Counted from the stretch's first letter, positions 1-9,217 are shown. The stretch: DNA of 64,000 nt from Aristaeella hokkaidonensis (GCF_018128945.1 NZ_CP068393.1:1922001-1986000); one strand, 5' to 3'. Numbers and translations: made by a program. The notes: generated by a model from the letters alone, not told the origin.

Positions 1-214
1 CCGTCTTGGAAAAACCAGGCATCTGGTAATTCCAGCAATCCTCCATGCCTTCATAAAACACGCTCAGGTCAGTAAAGCCATACTCGTTTTTTTCGATCTC
101 AGGCTTCGGCATCGGCGCCGTCGTGGGCAGTGTCTCGACCACGTTTTCTGCCGCCGCGAGGCCTGACAGCAGCAGTGCCGCGCACAGCAGCCCTGTCAGT
201 ATCTTTTTGATCAT
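1..214 (-). CDS. Secreted protein, N-terminal part (cut by window edge)
   Basis: Partial gene: the first 71 codons are visible, from ATG at 214 to the window edge. The start is preceded by a purine-rich site (aagggatagg). Residues 1-22 form a signal peptide: a Lys pair, a hydrophobic Leu/Ala core and a likely signal peptidase I site after Ala-Ala-Ala. There is no convincing lipobox. A Thr/Pro-rich stretch follows, then acidic and aromatic residues, so the product is extracytoplasmic. The family cannot be told from this piece. It lies downstream of, and on the same strand as, the two-component pair at 290-2319. The 3' end of the kinase gene carries phased copies of the half-site found at the regulator's own promoter, so this gene is a probable target of that system. 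Confidence 0.8.
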   Translation of the reverse strand, partial: MIKKILTGLLCAALLLSGLAAAENVVETLPTTAPMPKPEIEKNEYGFTDLSVFYEGMEDCWNYQMPGFSKT

Positions 215-232
215 TTTCCTATCCCTTCTTTC

Positions 233-284
233 TGTCAGCGCCTGTTTGATGTGTTCCCGGGACACATTCACTTCCTGCTGACAG
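233..284 (-). other. Hairpin in the leader of the secreted-protein gene
   Basis: Inverted repeat with outer arms CTGTCAGC and GCTGACAG and an inner pair TGTGT/ACACA around a CCCGGG core, located 20-70 bases before the ATG at 214. No U-tract follows it, so it is not a standard terminator. It would fold in the 5' untranslated region of the gene at 1-214. Confidence 0.5.
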
Positions 285-289
285 GTGTA

Positions 290-1663
290 TCATGCCTCAT
301 TACTTGTAACGGAGTCATCAACGGCCCGTAATGGAGTTGTAAAGGTGACCGTCGTCCCTTTTCCGGGCTCGGATTCAAAGTGCAGTTCACCCTGGTGGAG
401 CTCGGCAATCCTCTTGCACAGGCTCAGTCCCAGTCCGGCGCCGCCGTTCCGGCGGGTTCTCGCTTTATCCGCTTTCCAGAAGGGTTCGCAGGCATGTTCC
501 AGTGCCTCCGCTGTCATGCCGATTCCCCGGTCCCGCACGGAAAAACCGTCCGGCAGGGCGGTCAGTGTAACGGTCGTTCCCGGCTCGGAGGCACGGATCG
601 CGTTCACGGCCAGGTTATTTACAAGCAGGGACAGCAGTTCCCTGTCTCCCCGGATCACGCTGTCCTCGCCCTTGATTTCAATCATATGTTCCGCCGCCTG
701 CCCGTTCAGCCGCGCAGCCGTTTCCTCCAGGACCCGCATCACAGAAACTGTTTCCATCTCCGGCTCTTCATTTCGCAGGCCGGTCAGTTTCATCAGCTGC
801 TGGTCCATGTCCGTAAGACGACGGATCTCTCCCGCCATGCTGTCCGCAATCCGTTTCCGGTCTTCCGGCGGAAGCTCCCGCTGCATCAGCCGGGCGTTTC
901 CCAGCAGGGACGTCAGCGGCGTGCGCATCTCATGCGCAAGTGCGTCCAGCAAAGCCTGCCGGGATTCGCTTTCCTCCCGCAGTTCCGTTTCCCGTTCCCC
1001 GACCGCATTCTGCATGCGGGAAAATGCCCGTGCCAGGGTGCCGATCTCGTCCCGCCGTTCCACCGGCAGCGGCACCTGCTCCCCGGTATTCCCGGCCACC
1101 GCGTCCGCCGCCTTCGTCAGTCGGCGGATCGGCCGCGTCAGAATGCCTGTCAGCAGCAGCGTCAGCACCGTCAGCAGCACGGAAGCGCCTGCCGCAGCAC
1201 CGTAGGCGATCCTGCGGTATTGATTTTTCATTTCATACAGGTCGCTCACATCCCGGACCAGGATCATGGTCAGCTGGCTGTTCACCGGCTCCGCGACCGC
1301 GTAGTATTCCGGTGAGCTTCGCGTGCTCAGCAGTGCGCTGCGCTGTCCGGTCAGCAGCTTCCTGCAGTCTTCATTCGGAAAGGGCGAGCCGTCTATGGTG
1401 CTGTTGTTCCAGCAGAAAATCAGCTCAATTCCCTGGGGCTGGTAATACTGCCTGTATTGCGCCGCATAGGTCACGGCGCCGCTGAAGTTCAGGTTTACCA
1501 TATCCCTCTGGACTTCCCGGAAAATCAGGGTCTCTGTCATCTGCGTCCGCTGTTTCTCCCGTTCCATGGACAGGGTGAAACTGCGGCTGCTCATGAACCA
1601 GGCCAGCCCGAAGAAAATAGGCACCGTCACCAGGAGGAGCAGCACCGACATCCTTTTTTTCAT
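290..1663 (-). CDS. Sensor histidine kinase
   Basis: Membrane histidine kinase of 457 aa that autophosphorylates and passes phosphate to the regulator encoded just upstream. Layout: transmembrane helix at about 7-26, an extracytoplasmic sensor region at 30-150, a second helix at 152-176, HAMP at about 177-230, then HisKA with the phosphoacceptor His near residue 244 in LAHEMRTPL. The HATPase domain follows, with an N box (NNLAVNAIRA), a G1 box (DRGIGM) and a G2 box (GGAGLGLSLC). All catalytic boxes look intact. The ATG overlaps the regulator's stop by 4 bases, so the two are translationally coupled. The sensed ligand is unknown; the sensor region matches no family I recognise. The last codons of this gene also contain putative regulator-binding sites for the next gene. 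Confidence 0.95.
   Translation of the reverse strand: MKKRMSVLLLLVTVPIFFGLAWFMSSRSFTLSMEREKQRTQMTETLIFREVQRDMVNLNFSGAVTYAAQYRQYYQPQGIELIFCWNNSTIDGSPFPNEDCRKLLTGQRSALLSTRSSPEYYAVAEPVNSQLTMILVRDVSDLYEMKNQYRRIAYGAAAGASVLLTVLTLLLTGILTRPIRRLTKAADAVAGNTGEQVPLPVERRDEIGTLARAFSRMQNAVGERETELREESESRQALLDALAHEMRTPLTSLLGNARLMQRELPPEDRKRIADSMAGEIRRLTDMDQQLMKLTGLRNEEPEMETVSVMRVLEETAARLNGQAAEHMIEIKGEDSVIRGDRELLSLLVNNLAVNAIRASEPGTTVTLTALPDGFSVRDRGIGMTAEALEHACEPFWKADKARTRRNGGAGLGLSLCKRIAELHQGELHFESEPGKGTTVTFTTPLRAVDDSVTSNEA
304..342 (-). promoter_or_regulatory. Array of phased response-regulator half-sites
   Basis: Four half-sites at exact 11-bp steps on the + strand: ttgtaa (304), tcatca (315, degenerate), ccgtaa (326) and ttgtaa (337). 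The segment atggagttgtaaa here also occurs in the regulator's own promoter (2369-2381). The array lies in the last codons of the kinase gene, 90-130 bases before the secreted-protein start at 214. Helically phased direct repeats are typical of OmpR/PhoB-class binding sites. Confidence 0.55.
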
Positions 1664-2319
1664 GTGTCGCTGACGCCCCCGTTCCAGCGGTAGCCGTACT
1701 TATAGATTGTCTCAATGGTATTGTTCCCCAGTTTCGCCCGCAGGTGCTGGATATGCACGTCCACCGTACGGGTTTCCCCGATAAAGTCCCATCCCCACAC
1801 AGACGACAGGATCTTGTCCCGACTGAGGGCCGCCCCGGCGTTCCGCACCAGCAGCGCCAGCAGGTCAAACTCCGTCATCGTCATTGTCACCGGTTTTCCC
1901 CTCACGATGACGCTGCGGCCGTCAAAATCGACCCGCAGGTTCTTCTCCTCATAAACCTTCGGCTGGGTCCTCCGGAGAATCACGTCGATGCGCGCAAGCA
2001 GCTCCTCCGGTTCAAAGGGCTTGAGAACATAGTCTTCCGCACCCATTCGCAGTCCGCGGACCCGATCCTGCACAGCGGTTTTGGCTGTCAGGAACAGCAC
2101 CGGTATTCCGGAAGCAATCAGGTCCCTTGCCAGCGAAAAGCCGTCTTCTCCGGGCATCATAATATCCACCAGTGCCAGATCAGCGTCCTGCCCCTGCAGA
2201 ATCTGCCGTGCCTGGTCTGCGTCTGCCGCTTCCATGGGGCTGTGACCCGCCAGTTTCAGCACTGTTTTCAGCATATCCCGGATTGCGGATTCATCGTCCA
2301 CGAACAGAATGTTTGCCAT
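1660..2319 (-). CDS. OmpR/PhoB-family response regulator
   Basis: 219-aa two-component response regulator. The receiver domain (1-115) has the acidic pocket (VDDE), the phosphoacceptor Asp near residue 52 in VDIMMPGEDG, the switch Thr in FLTAK and the conserved Lys in VLKPF. A winged-helix DNA-binding domain (about 125-217) carries the usual RTVDVHIQHLRAKLG recognition-helix region. It is the first gene of a two-gene operon with the kinase (4-bp overlap). Two TTACAA half-sites 11 bp apart lie directly upstream of its -10 element, which suggests autoregulation. The target cannot be named from sequence. Confidence 0.96.
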   Translation of the reverse strand: MANILFVDDESAIRDMLKTVLKLAGHSPMEAADADQARQILQGQDADLALVDIMMPGEDGFSLARDLIASGIPVLFLTAKTAVQDRVRGLRMGAEDYVLKPFEPEELLARIDVILRRTQPKVYEEKNLRVDFDGRSVIVRGKPVTMTMTEFDLLALLVRNAGAALSRDKILSSVWGWDFIGETRTVDVHIQHLRAKLGNNTIETIYKYGYRWNGGVSDT

Positions 2320-2337
2320 TTCTCATCACCCCGGTTC

Positions 2338-2380
2338 AGTATATCACAGCAAATACTGAAATATTGTAATGGAGTTGTAA
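2338..2380 (-). promoter_or_regulatory. Autoregulated promoter of the two-component operon
   Basis: On the minus strand: half-sites TTACAA (2375-2380) and TTACAA (2364-2369), 11 bp apart, then an extended -10 TGATATACT with hexamer 2338-2343. No good -35 is present, as expected for a promoter activated by an OmpR-type regulator. Confidence 0.6.
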
Positions 2381-2429
2381 ATCTATTTGCAAATACTTTT
2401 CATCCCGCTTTTTGTTTTCCGCAGGCATT

Positions 2430-2475
2430 AAAAAAGCCTCTGACTGGCCTTTTTGTAAAGCCATGATTCAGAGGC
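2430..2475 (-). terminator. Rho-independent terminator of pdxA
   Basis: Outer arms GCCTCTGA (2436-2443) and TCAGAGGC (2468-2475) with an inner GGC/GCC pair; on the minus strand a T-run follows. Confidence 0.8.
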
Positions 2476-2486
2476 ATTTTTCACTC

Positions 2487-2514
2487 TTAATTCTTAATTC
2501 TGAATTCTGATTTT
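2487..2514. repeat. AATTCTGAATT-type intergenic repeat
   Basis: Short AT-rich repeat built from AATTCTG / AATTCTTA units. It runs into the pdxA coding end and encodes its last residues and stop. Relatives lie at 13482-13508 and 33664-33698. Confidence 0.7.
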
Positions 2515-3513
2515 CTCTGAAAACGCCGGCGCGTATTTCACCGCCACCCGCACTGCTTCGATCATGCTGACCGCGCTGGCGATTCCCTTGCCCGCAATGT
2601 CCATCGCCGTTCCGTGGTCCACAGAGGTCCGCAGGATGGGCATGCCGTTGGTCACGGCGATCGTCCGCTCAAAGTCCAGCGTCTTGGTGGCGATATGCCC
2701 CTGGTCGTGGTACAGGGACAGTACGCTGTTGTAGCGTCCCTGCAGCGCCAGGTGGAACACCGAGTCCGCCCCGATGGGCCCGGCCACGTCATAGCCTTCC
2801 TGCCGCAGTTCCTCCACCGCGGGATATATCTGTTCCACCTCTTCGTTTCCGAACAGCCCGTGCTCCCCGCTGTGGGGATTCAGTCCGGCAATCGCCATGG
2901 TTCCTTCCGTCACGCCCAGCCGGCGCAGCGCTTCCGTACACCGTTTGACGTAATCCTTGATCCGGTCTTTTGTCACCAGGTCGCAGGCCTGCCGCAGGGA
3001 TACGTGCCGCGTCAGGAAAAATACCCTCATTCCCCGCACCTCGAACATGGTCAGGGGATCCTCTGTCCCTGTCAGCGCCCCAAAGATCTCCGTATGGCCG
3101 ATATAGGGAACCCCGCCGGCCCGCAGGGATTCCTTGTTGATCGGTGTGGTGGCCACGGCGTCCGCCAGGCCTTCGTTCGCCAGGCGGATGCTTTCTGCAA
3201 TGTATTCGTAGGCAGCCTTGCCGCACATGCCGTCCACGGTGCCCACCTTCAGCCTGCTCAGGTCAATGTTGTGCAGGTCAATCAGGTTCAGCACCCCGGG
3301 GGCATACTCTCCTTCAGCCGGTTCCCGGATCACGTTGATCCGCACTTCCGGCATTCCGGGATAAGTCCCGGCCAGTTCCAGCACGCCCTTATCCCCGATC
3401 ACCACGCAGCGGGCAGTCTCCTGCGTCTGTGCGTCGGCAATGGTCTTCAGCACGATTTCCGGTCCGATTCCGGCAGCGTCTCCCATGGGGATCGCGATCA
3501 AAGGTCTGTTCAT
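2494..3513 (-). CDS. pdxA: PdxA-family 4-phosphohydroxy-acid dehydrogenase
   Basis: 339-aa member of the PdxA family. Classical PdxA oxidises 4-phosphohydroxy-L-threonine in pyridoxal phosphate synthesis; the PdxA2 branch acts on phosphorylated erythronate/threonate in sugar-acid catabolism. Seen: an N-terminal [11 protein letters not shown] motif (GDPAGIGPE in classical members), [31 protein letters not shown] and the C-terminal [14 protein letters not shown], with the metal-binding histidines present. Length fits the family. No DUF1537 kinase (the usual PdxA2 partner) and no other vitamin B6 gene is adjacent, so the physiological role is open. It has its own promoter (TTGACA, 17-bp spacer, TAAAAA), divergent from the transporter gene, and its own terminator. 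Confidence 0.9.
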   Translation of the reverse strand: MNRPLIAIPMGDAAGIGPEIVLKTIADAQTQETARCVVIGDKGVLELAGTYPGMPEVRINVIREPAEGEYAPGVLNLIDLHNIDLSRLKVGTVDGMCGKAAYEYIAESIRLANEGLADAVATTPINKESLRAGGVPYIGHTEIFGALTGTEDPLTMFEVRGMRVFFLTRHVSLRQACDLVTKDRIKDYVKRCTEALRRLGVTEGTMAIAGLNPHSGEHGLFGNEEVEQIYPAVEELRQEGYDVAGPIGADSVFHLALQGRYNSVLSLYHDQGHIATKTLDFERTIAVTNGMPILRTSVDHGTAMDIAGKGIASAVSMIEAVRVAVKYAPAFSEKIRIQN

Positions 3514-3570
3514 TCCTGGACTCCTTCTGCCTGAAGCTGTTTAACTTCCAGCAGTCATTTTCTCCTCTCT

Positions 3571-3599
3571 TTTTTATCCTTTACCGCCTCATCTGTCAA
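3571..3599 (-). promoter_or_regulatory. Promoter of pdxA
   Basis: Minus strand TTGACA (3594-3599), 17-bp spacer, TAAAAA (3571-3576). Confidence 0.55.
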
Positions 3600-3630
3600 C
3601 CGTATTTGTTGGCCTTTTCCCGCTTCCTTG

Positions 3631-3639
3631 TGGTATAAT
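3631..3639 (+). promoter_or_regulatory. Extended -10 promoter of the transporter gene
   Basis: TGG followed by TATAAT (3634-3639), an extended -10 with no clear -35. The roughly 100-base leader that follows contains a hairpin with arms CCGCCGG and CCGGCGG. Confidence 0.5.
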
Positions 3640-3737
3640 CCACCTGATAGGGAAAAACACAGAATACCGGCAGCCGCCGGACAGAATCTCGCCGGCGGTG
3701 CAGACGGAATATCACTGTGCGGAAAGGAACATATCGT

Positions 3738-5153
3738 ATGAAACTGAACGTAAAACGGACCTGTCAGATCGGCTTTGCTTTCTTTGGCATCCTCCTGCTG
3801 TGGCAGGTGTATGATTCCTGGTGCCCCACCTTCCTGACGGATCTGTTCGCCCACCGGATGTACGGGCTGACCTCGGCGGAGCTGAAAGCCAGCGCGCCGG
3901 AAAACATCCTCAACGTCCAGTGGCTGGTCGGTATCATCATGGCCTGCGATAACCTGGCGGCCTTGATCCTGCTGCCCGTCTTCGGCAACCTCTCCGATAA
4001 AACCCGGACGCCCATCGGCAAGCGGATGCCTTACATCCTCGTCGGCACCTTCGTTGCCGCGGTTGCCTTCCCCTTCATTCCCCTCTTCTTCCATCAGAAT
4101 AATATTGCCGGCATGATCATCATGATGGGCATCGTCCTCATCTTCATGATGATGTACCGGAATCCCGCTGTGGCCCTGATGCCTGATATCACGCCCAAGC
4201 CCCTCCGGGCCAAGGCCAACGGTATCATCAATATCATGGGCTATCTCGGCGGCGGCTTTGCCACCATCCTCGGTGTCTTCCTGAAGCTGAGTGATTATAT
4301 CAACGTCACGGACCGCAGCACCAAGATGTGGATCATTGAGATCCCCTTCCTGGTCGCCTCCCTCCTGATGGTCGTCTCCGCGCTGGTGCTCTTCTTCACC
4401 ATCAAGGAAAACAAGATTGAGGAAGAGATGAAGGACGAGCTGGCTGAGGGCGAGCGCCTCGCGGCCATTGAAAACCCGGCCACGGACGAAGGTCCCATGT
4501 CCCCCGCCAACCGGCGCATGCTCCTGGCCATCCTCGGGGCCGAATTCCTCTGGTTCATGTCTGACAATGCCATCGGCACCTACATCGGCAACTATGTGAT
4601 CTACTACCTGCAGGCTGCTTCCAGCGCCACCATGATCCTGACCCTGGGCGGCGGTCTGGCCTCCGCAGTCGGTTTCCTGATCGCCGGTGGTATTGCCGAG
4701 AAAATCGGGCGGAAATGGACCGTGTCCATCGGTCTGATCATTTCCTTCCTGGCCACCCTGATCATGATCTTCGTCAGGCCCACCGGCAAGGTGGTCGGCG
4801 TAAACGGGGAGTTCTCCTTCCCGGCCATCCTCTTCGGCGTCTGGGCCCTGAAGGGCTTCGGTATGGCCCTGGTTCACAACTGCTCCTTCCCCATGGTGGT
4901 GGAGCTGTGCACCTCGAAGAAGATCGGCAAGTTCACCGGTTATTACTACGCGGCCAGCATGTCCGCCCAGACCGTCACCCCCGTCCTGCTGGGCCTCATC
5001 TTCATGAAGACCGGCGCCTGGGGTGCCCTGCCCGTCTACTCTTCCATCCTGACCGTCTGCAGTGCCCTGGTCTTCATCCTGCTGGTCAAGAATATTAAAA
5101 CCCGGAAAATAGCCAATGCTTCCGGCCTGGAAGCCTTTGCGGAGGAAGACTGA
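3738..5153 (+). CDS. MFS/GPH-type sugar transporter
   Basis: 471-aa polytopic membrane protein with about 12 hydrophobic segments, resembling the glycoside-pentoside-hexuronide (MFS_2) transporters. Diagnostic is the loop after the second helix pair, GNLSDKTRTPIGKRMPYI, the family's D-K-T-x-T-x-x-G-x-R motif, followed by a long cytoplasmic loop (about 235-262) and a second half with GIAEKIGRKW. Start chosen at ATG 3738 because ggaaagga lies 9 bases before it; the in-frame GTG at 3717 has no such site. The stop is one base before the glycerophosphodiesterase ATG, so the two are co-translated. The substrate is not evident. Confidence 0.85.
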   Translation: MKLNVKRTCQIGFAFFGILLLWQVYDSWCPTFLTDLFAHRMYGLTSAELKASAPENILNVQWLVGIIMACDNLAALILLPVFGNLSDKTRTPIGKRMPYILVGTFVAAVAFPFIPLFFHQNNIAGMIIMMGIVLIFMMMYRNPAVALMPDITPKPLRAKANGIINIMGYLGGGFATILGVFLKLSDYINVTDRSTKMWIIEIPFLVASLLMVVSALVLFFTIKENKIEEEMKDELAEGERLAAIENPATDEGPMSPANRRMLLAILGAEFLWFMSDNAIGTYIGNYVIYYLQAASSATMILTLGGGLASAVGFLIAGGIAEKIGRKWTVSIGLIISFLATLIMIFVRPTGKVVGVNGEFSFPAILFGVWALKGFGMALVHNCSFPMVVELCTSKKIGKFTGYYYAASMSAQTVTPVLLGLIFMKTGAWGALPVYSSILTVCSALVFILLVKNIKTRKIANASGLEAFAEED

Positions 5154-5154
5154 A

Positions 5155-5907
5155 ATGAGACAGTATACCGCTTCGGATTTCAGCGGTTTCTATTATGCCC
5201 ACCGGGGCCTGTATGACAATCATCACGGCGTTCCCGAGAACTCCCTCCCGGCCTTCCGCGCCGCGGTGGAAAAAGGCTACGGGGTGGAGCTGGACGTCCA
5301 GCTTTCCGCCGACGGGCAGGTGGTCGTCTTCCATGATGATACCCTGGACCGGATCTGCGGCGTCCACGGCAAGGTCATTGATTATCCCCTCTCTGACCTG
5401 CAGCAGATGAAGCTGCTGGATACGGAGGAAACCCTGCCCCTGTTCACAGACGTCCTCGCCGTCCTGCGGCAGGGCGCCGGTCCCCTGATCGTGGAGCTGA
5501 AGACCGGTCCCCGGAATACAGAGCTGTGCGAAAAAACCCGGGAACTCCTCCGCAGTTATCCCGGCGTCTTCTGCATTGAGTCTTTCGATCCCCGGATTGT
5601 CCTCTGGTTCCGGAAAAATGCCCCGGAGATCTTCCGCGGCCAGCTGTCCCAGCCCCGGGAAGATTATGGCACGTCCCTTCCCGCCCTTTATTCCCGGCTC
5701 CTGGCGGACTGCCGTTTCTCTTTCCTGAACAAGCCTGACTTCATCGCTTACAAGATCGGCGCCCGTCCCGCCCGCGTCCTGCGGAAGCGCGGAAAAGGCG
5801 TCCTGCTGGTCGGCTGGACCTCCCATGACGCGGTGGCGGATTCAAAGGATAATGACAGCGTCATCTTTGAGTACTGTGCGCCGCCGCTCCGGTATAAAAA
5901 AACATAA
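5155..5907 (+). CDS. Glycerophosphodiester phosphodiesterase
   Basis: 250-aa GDPD-family enzyme (TIM barrel) that hydrolyses glycerophosphodiesters to sn-glycerol 3-phosphate and an alcohol, or related cyclic phosphodiesters. Seen: catalytic AHRG near residue 14, the metal-binding pair in VELDVQ, FHDDTLDRICG with the second catalytic His, and VELKTG. There is no signal peptide, so it is cytoplasmic. The start at 5155 follows a ggagg site inside the transporter's last codons. Cotranscription with the transporter suggests the pair imports and degrades a head-group or glycerol conjugate, which is inference. Confidence 0.93.
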   Translation: MRQYTASDFSGFYYAHRGLYDNHHGVPENSLPAFRAAVEKGYGVELDVQLSADGQVVVFHDDTLDRICGVHGKVIDYPLSDLQQMKLLDTEETLPLFTDVLAVLRQGAGPLIVELKTGPRNTELCEKTRELLRSYPGVFCIESFDPRIVLWFRKNAPEIFRGQLSQPREDYGTSLPALYSRLLADCRFSFLNKPDFIAYKIGARPARVLRKRGKGVLLVGWTSHDAVADSKDNDSVIFEYCAPPLRYKKT

Positions 5908-5911
5908 TCAC

Positions 5912-5950
5912 ATCAGGCCCGGAATTTTCTCCTTCCGGGCCTGATTTTCT
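5912..5950 (+). terminator. Terminator of the transporter-GDPD operon
   Basis: Perfect hairpin with arms ATCAGGCCCGG and CCGGGCCTGAT, then a T-rich tail. Confidence 0.85.
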
Positions 5951-6078
5951 GTAATTTTATTCTGTTCCCCTTGCCTTCCGCATCGCCGATGGAGTATCAT
6001 CATATCAGAGATATGGATGAATCTGTCATAGAGCGTTCTGCCTTCAGCACAAAGGATCATTTCGAAGGAGCTGCTTAA

Positions 6079-9000
6079 ATGAATAAGGAAATCACCGGTC
6101 AGCTTCGGCACGTCATTGATGCGCTGGCAGCGGATCTTTATCACCCTCTGGGCGAAATAGTCCTGGAGGGCTTTTCTGCGCCTTCCGTCCTGAACCTGCG
6201 GGAAGCGGAAACCTATCCCCGGGAGCCCTGGCCGGCCGGAACCCCCTGGGGCATGCCCTGGGATTATGCCTGGATGTTCGGCCGTTTCACCGTGCCGGAG
6301 GAGGCCCGCGGGGAGCGGATCGTCATGGACCTGAATCCCGGCGGTGAATCCGTCCTCTACGTCAACGGAAAGGTCTTCGGCGCCCGCCGGGGTGACCGGA
6401 TGGCTCATCCGCACCAGTATATTTCCGATCAGGCCGTCTGCCGGAACGCGGAAGGCGGCGAAACCTTTGAGATCGCCCTGGAAGTCTACGGCGGCACTCC
6501 CCTGCCGGACCATCCCGGTCGTCCCGTCTTCCCGGAGGAAGGCGTCACCTTCACCCGCACCGGCCCGGCCGTCACCGGGCGGAGCACCTTCGGCTGGTGG
6601 AATGAGGAAGCCTATCAGCTCTGGCTGGACCTGACCGTCCTCCGGGACGTGCACGATTACCTGGAAGCGAATGATCCTTTCCGGGAGGCCCTGGCAGACG
6701 GCTTTGCCCGCCTGCTGGATACCCTGGATATGGAGCAGCCCCTGCCGCAGCGCCGGCAGGCATACCTGGACGCCCGGCAGCAGATTGCGCCCCTGGTCAA
6801 CGCGCATAACGGCACCTTTGCCGCCTCCATGGGCGTTATCGCCAACTCCCATCTGGATTATGCCTGGCTCTGGCCCATTGAGGAAACCCGGCGGAAAACC
6901 GCCCGCACCTTTGCGGCCGTCCTACGCCTGCTCAAGGAGTATCCGGAGGCAAAGTTCCTCCAGAGCCAGTGTGCGGAATATGAGCTTTGCCGCCAGCACT
7001 ATCCGGAGCTCTTCGAGGAAGTCCGGGAAGCCATCGCCGACGGCCGCTGGATTGCCGATGGCGGCATGTGGGTGGAACCGGATACGAACCTGGCCGGCGG
7101 CGAAGCCCTGGTGCGCCAGTTCCTGTACGGGCGCCGGTATTTCCGGGAAATGCTGGGCGTGGACAGCCGTGTTGCCTGGCTGCCGGACACCTTCGGCTAC
7201 AGTGCTGCCCTGCCGCAGATCATCAAAGGCTTCGGCATGACCGGCCTCACCACCCAGAAGATCTTCTGGTCCTATAACGACTCTGAACCCTTCCCGCATC
7301 ACGCCTTCCTCTGGCGCGGGCTGGACGGCACCGTCATTCCCAGCTATCTGCACATGTCCTATGAAACCGCTGTGGACGCGAAAACCGTGCATACCCGCTG
7401 GGTCAGCCGGCTGGAAAAGGACGGCAGCCGTGATTTCTACCTGCCCTTCGGCCAGGGAGACGGCGGCGGCGGACCTACCCGGGACGACCTGGAGCAGATC
7501 CGGCGCCAGCGGGATCTCCAGGGAGCACCCAGGCTCTACTGGATGACCCCGGAGGATTACCTGAAAAAGCGGAACAACGGTTCCCTGCCCATTTACCGGG
7601 GAGAGCTGTATTTCCCCTGCCACCGCGGAACCTATACCACCCAAGCCCTGATCAAGAAAGGCAACCGCCGGGCGGAGCATGTCCTGCGGGTATGGGAAAT
7701 GCTCGCCGCCATGGCCTCCTTCACCGGCCGTGCCGCCTATCCCGCGGAAGAGCTGGAAAGTGCCTGGAAACTGCTCCTGACCAACCAGTTCCATGATATC
7801 CTGCCCGGTTCCTCCATCGCCCGGGTTTATGAGCAGGCTCGGATGGATATCGCCCGTGTCCGCGATACTGCCGTACGCGGTGCCCGGGAAGCGCTGCTTG
7901 CCTTCTGCCGGAACGGCCTGGGCCTCACGGTCTTCAACCCCTCTTCCCACCGGATCACCCGGGTCATCCTGGCGGATGAGCGGTTCACCGGCGGTGCCGT
8001 CACCCGGGAGGGTGTTCGGTTCCAGGCTGCCGCCTATAAGGATGAGGCGCTGGTGCTTGCCTGCCTGGAGCCCATGTCCGCCGTCACCATGTATCCGGCT
8101 GAGGTCCCGGTCCACAGCAACGTCACCGTTCGCCGCCAGGGCAGCAATTATGTCATGCAGAATTCCGTCCTGCGCGCCGTCATTTCAAAGAAGGGCGAGC
8201 TGCTCTCCATGATTCTCCTGCAGGATGATCGGGAGCGGGTTCGCACACCCTCCAATGTGTTCCATCTTTACCGGGATCTTCCCCGGCACTTTGACGCCTG
8301 GGATATTGACAGCCAGACCGAACGGCGGGAAGTGCCCATGGACGCGGAGTATGAAGCGGAGATCACCTGCGCCGGCGGCCTCTTCGCGGAGCTGAAGGTT
8401 ACCACCCGTTTCTCCTCTTCTGTCATTACCCAGTGGATCCGCCTCACCGGGGAGGACGAACAGCTCGAGTTTATTACCGAGGCTGACTGGCAGGAGCGCC
8501 ACCGCCTCCTGAAGGTTTCCTTTGATACCGGCATTGACGCGGATAACGCGGATCATAAGATCCAGTTCGGCTATATCTCCCGTCCCGCCCACCGTTCCCG
8601 TCAGTATGACGCGGACCGGTTTGAGGTCTGCGCCCATGACTGGACCGTCCTGCGGGACGCCACCCATGGCGCGGCGCTTCTGAACGATTGTAAATACGGG
8701 GTATCCGTCAATGACGGGGTCATCAGCCTGAGCCTGCTGCGGGCGCCCACCTACCCGGACGCCGCGGCTGACCGCGGACGCCACCGGTTCATTTACGCCT
8801 ACCGCGCCTGGGACGGCCCGCTGGAAACCAGTGGCGTCATCGAGGCTGCCGAAGCGCTGAACGATCCGCTGATCACCGTCCCCGGTTCTTCTGTGCCGCT
8901 TCGCCTGCTGAATTCCAGTGATCCCGCCGTCACCGTGGAAAGCGTCAAGCTGTCTGAGGACGGCACCGGTGACCTGGTGATCCGCCTGTATGAGAGCATG

Positions 9001-9168
9001 GGCGGTACACGCACCGTCATGATTCATCCCTTCCTGCCCTTCAGTGCGGTCTGCACCTGCTCCCTTGCCGAGGATCCGCAGGATATTCTTCCCGTATCGG
9101 ACGGCACCTTTACCCTGTCCTTCCATCCCTTCCAGATCATCACCCTGCGTCTGGCCCGGAAGAGATAA
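6079..9168 (+). CDS. Alpha-mannosidase (GH38)
   Basis: 1029-aa glycoside hydrolase family 38 protein, expected to release alpha-linked mannose from glycans or oligosaccharides. An N-terminal beta domain (to about 240) precedes the catalytic barrel. The zinc-binding HLD motif is in ANSHLDYAWLW near residue 257, and the nucleophile Asp is in WLPDTFGYSAALPQ near residue 370. Further motifs are GGMWVEPD and FHDILPGSS, followed by a long C-terminal beta region. No signal peptide or membrane segment is present, so it acts in the cytoplasm on imported oligosaccharides. The start follows a gaaggag site. It stands alone; no mannan PUL genes are adjacent. The length is normal for bacterial GH38. Confidence 0.94.
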   Translation: MNKEITGQLRHVIDALAADLYHPLGEIVLEGFSAPSVLNLREAETYPREPWPAGTPWGMPWDYAWMFGRFTVPEEARGERIVMDLNPGGESVLYVNGKVFGARRGDRMAHPHQYISDQAVCRNAEGGETFEIALEVYGGTPLPDHPGRPVFPEEGVTFTRTGPAVTGRSTFGWWNEEAYQLWLDLTVLRDVHDYLEANDPFREALADGFARLLDTLDMEQPLPQRRQAYLDARQQIAPLVNAHNGTFAASMGVIANSHLDYAWLWPIEETRRKTARTFAAVLRLLKEYPEAKFLQSQCAEYELCRQHYPELFEEVREAIADGRWIADGGMWVEPDTNLAGGEALVRQFLYGRRYFREMLGVDSRVAWLPDTFGYSAALPQIIKGFGMTGLTTQKIFWSYNDSEPFPHHAFLWRGLDGTVIPSYLHMSYETAVDAKTVHTRWVSRLEKDGSRDFYLPFGQGDGGGGPTRDDLEQIRRQRDLQGAPRLYWMTPEDYLKKRNNGSLPIYRGELYFPCHRGTYTTQALIKKGNRRAEHVLRVWEMLAAMASFTGRAAYPAEELESAWKLLLTNQFHDILPGSSIARVYEQARMDIARVRDTAVRGAREALLAFCRNGLGLTVFNPSSHRITRVILADERFTGGAVTREGVRFQAAAYKDEALVLACLEPMSAVTMYPAEVPVHSNVTVRRQGSNYVMQNSVLRAVISKKGELLSMILLQDDRERVRTPSNVFHLYRDLPRHFDAWDIDSQTERREVPMDAEYEAEITCAGGLFAELKVTTRFSSSVITQWIRLTGEDEQLEFITEADWQERHRLLKVSFDTGIDADNADHKIQFGYISRPAHRSRQYDADRFEVCAHDWTVLRDATHGAALLNDCKYGVSVNDGVISLSLLRAPTYPDAAADRGRHRFIYAYRAWDGPLETSGVIEAAEALNDPLITVPGSSVPLRLLNSSDPAVTVESVKLSEDGTGDLVIRLYESMGGTRTVMIHPFLPFSAVCTCSLAEDPQDILPVSDGTFTLSFHPFQIITLRLARKR

Positions 9169-9179
9169 AATCATCCATA

Positions 9180-9217
9180 CAAAAAAACTGCGGGGCATCC
9201 GGATGGATGCCCCGCAG
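9180..9217 (-). terminator. Terminator hairpin, shared region
   Basis: Arms CTGCGGGGCATCC and GGATGCCCCGCAG; on the minus strand it is followed by seven T residues, so it ends the gene at 9243-10121. It may also stop transcription from the mannosidase. Confidence 0.8.
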
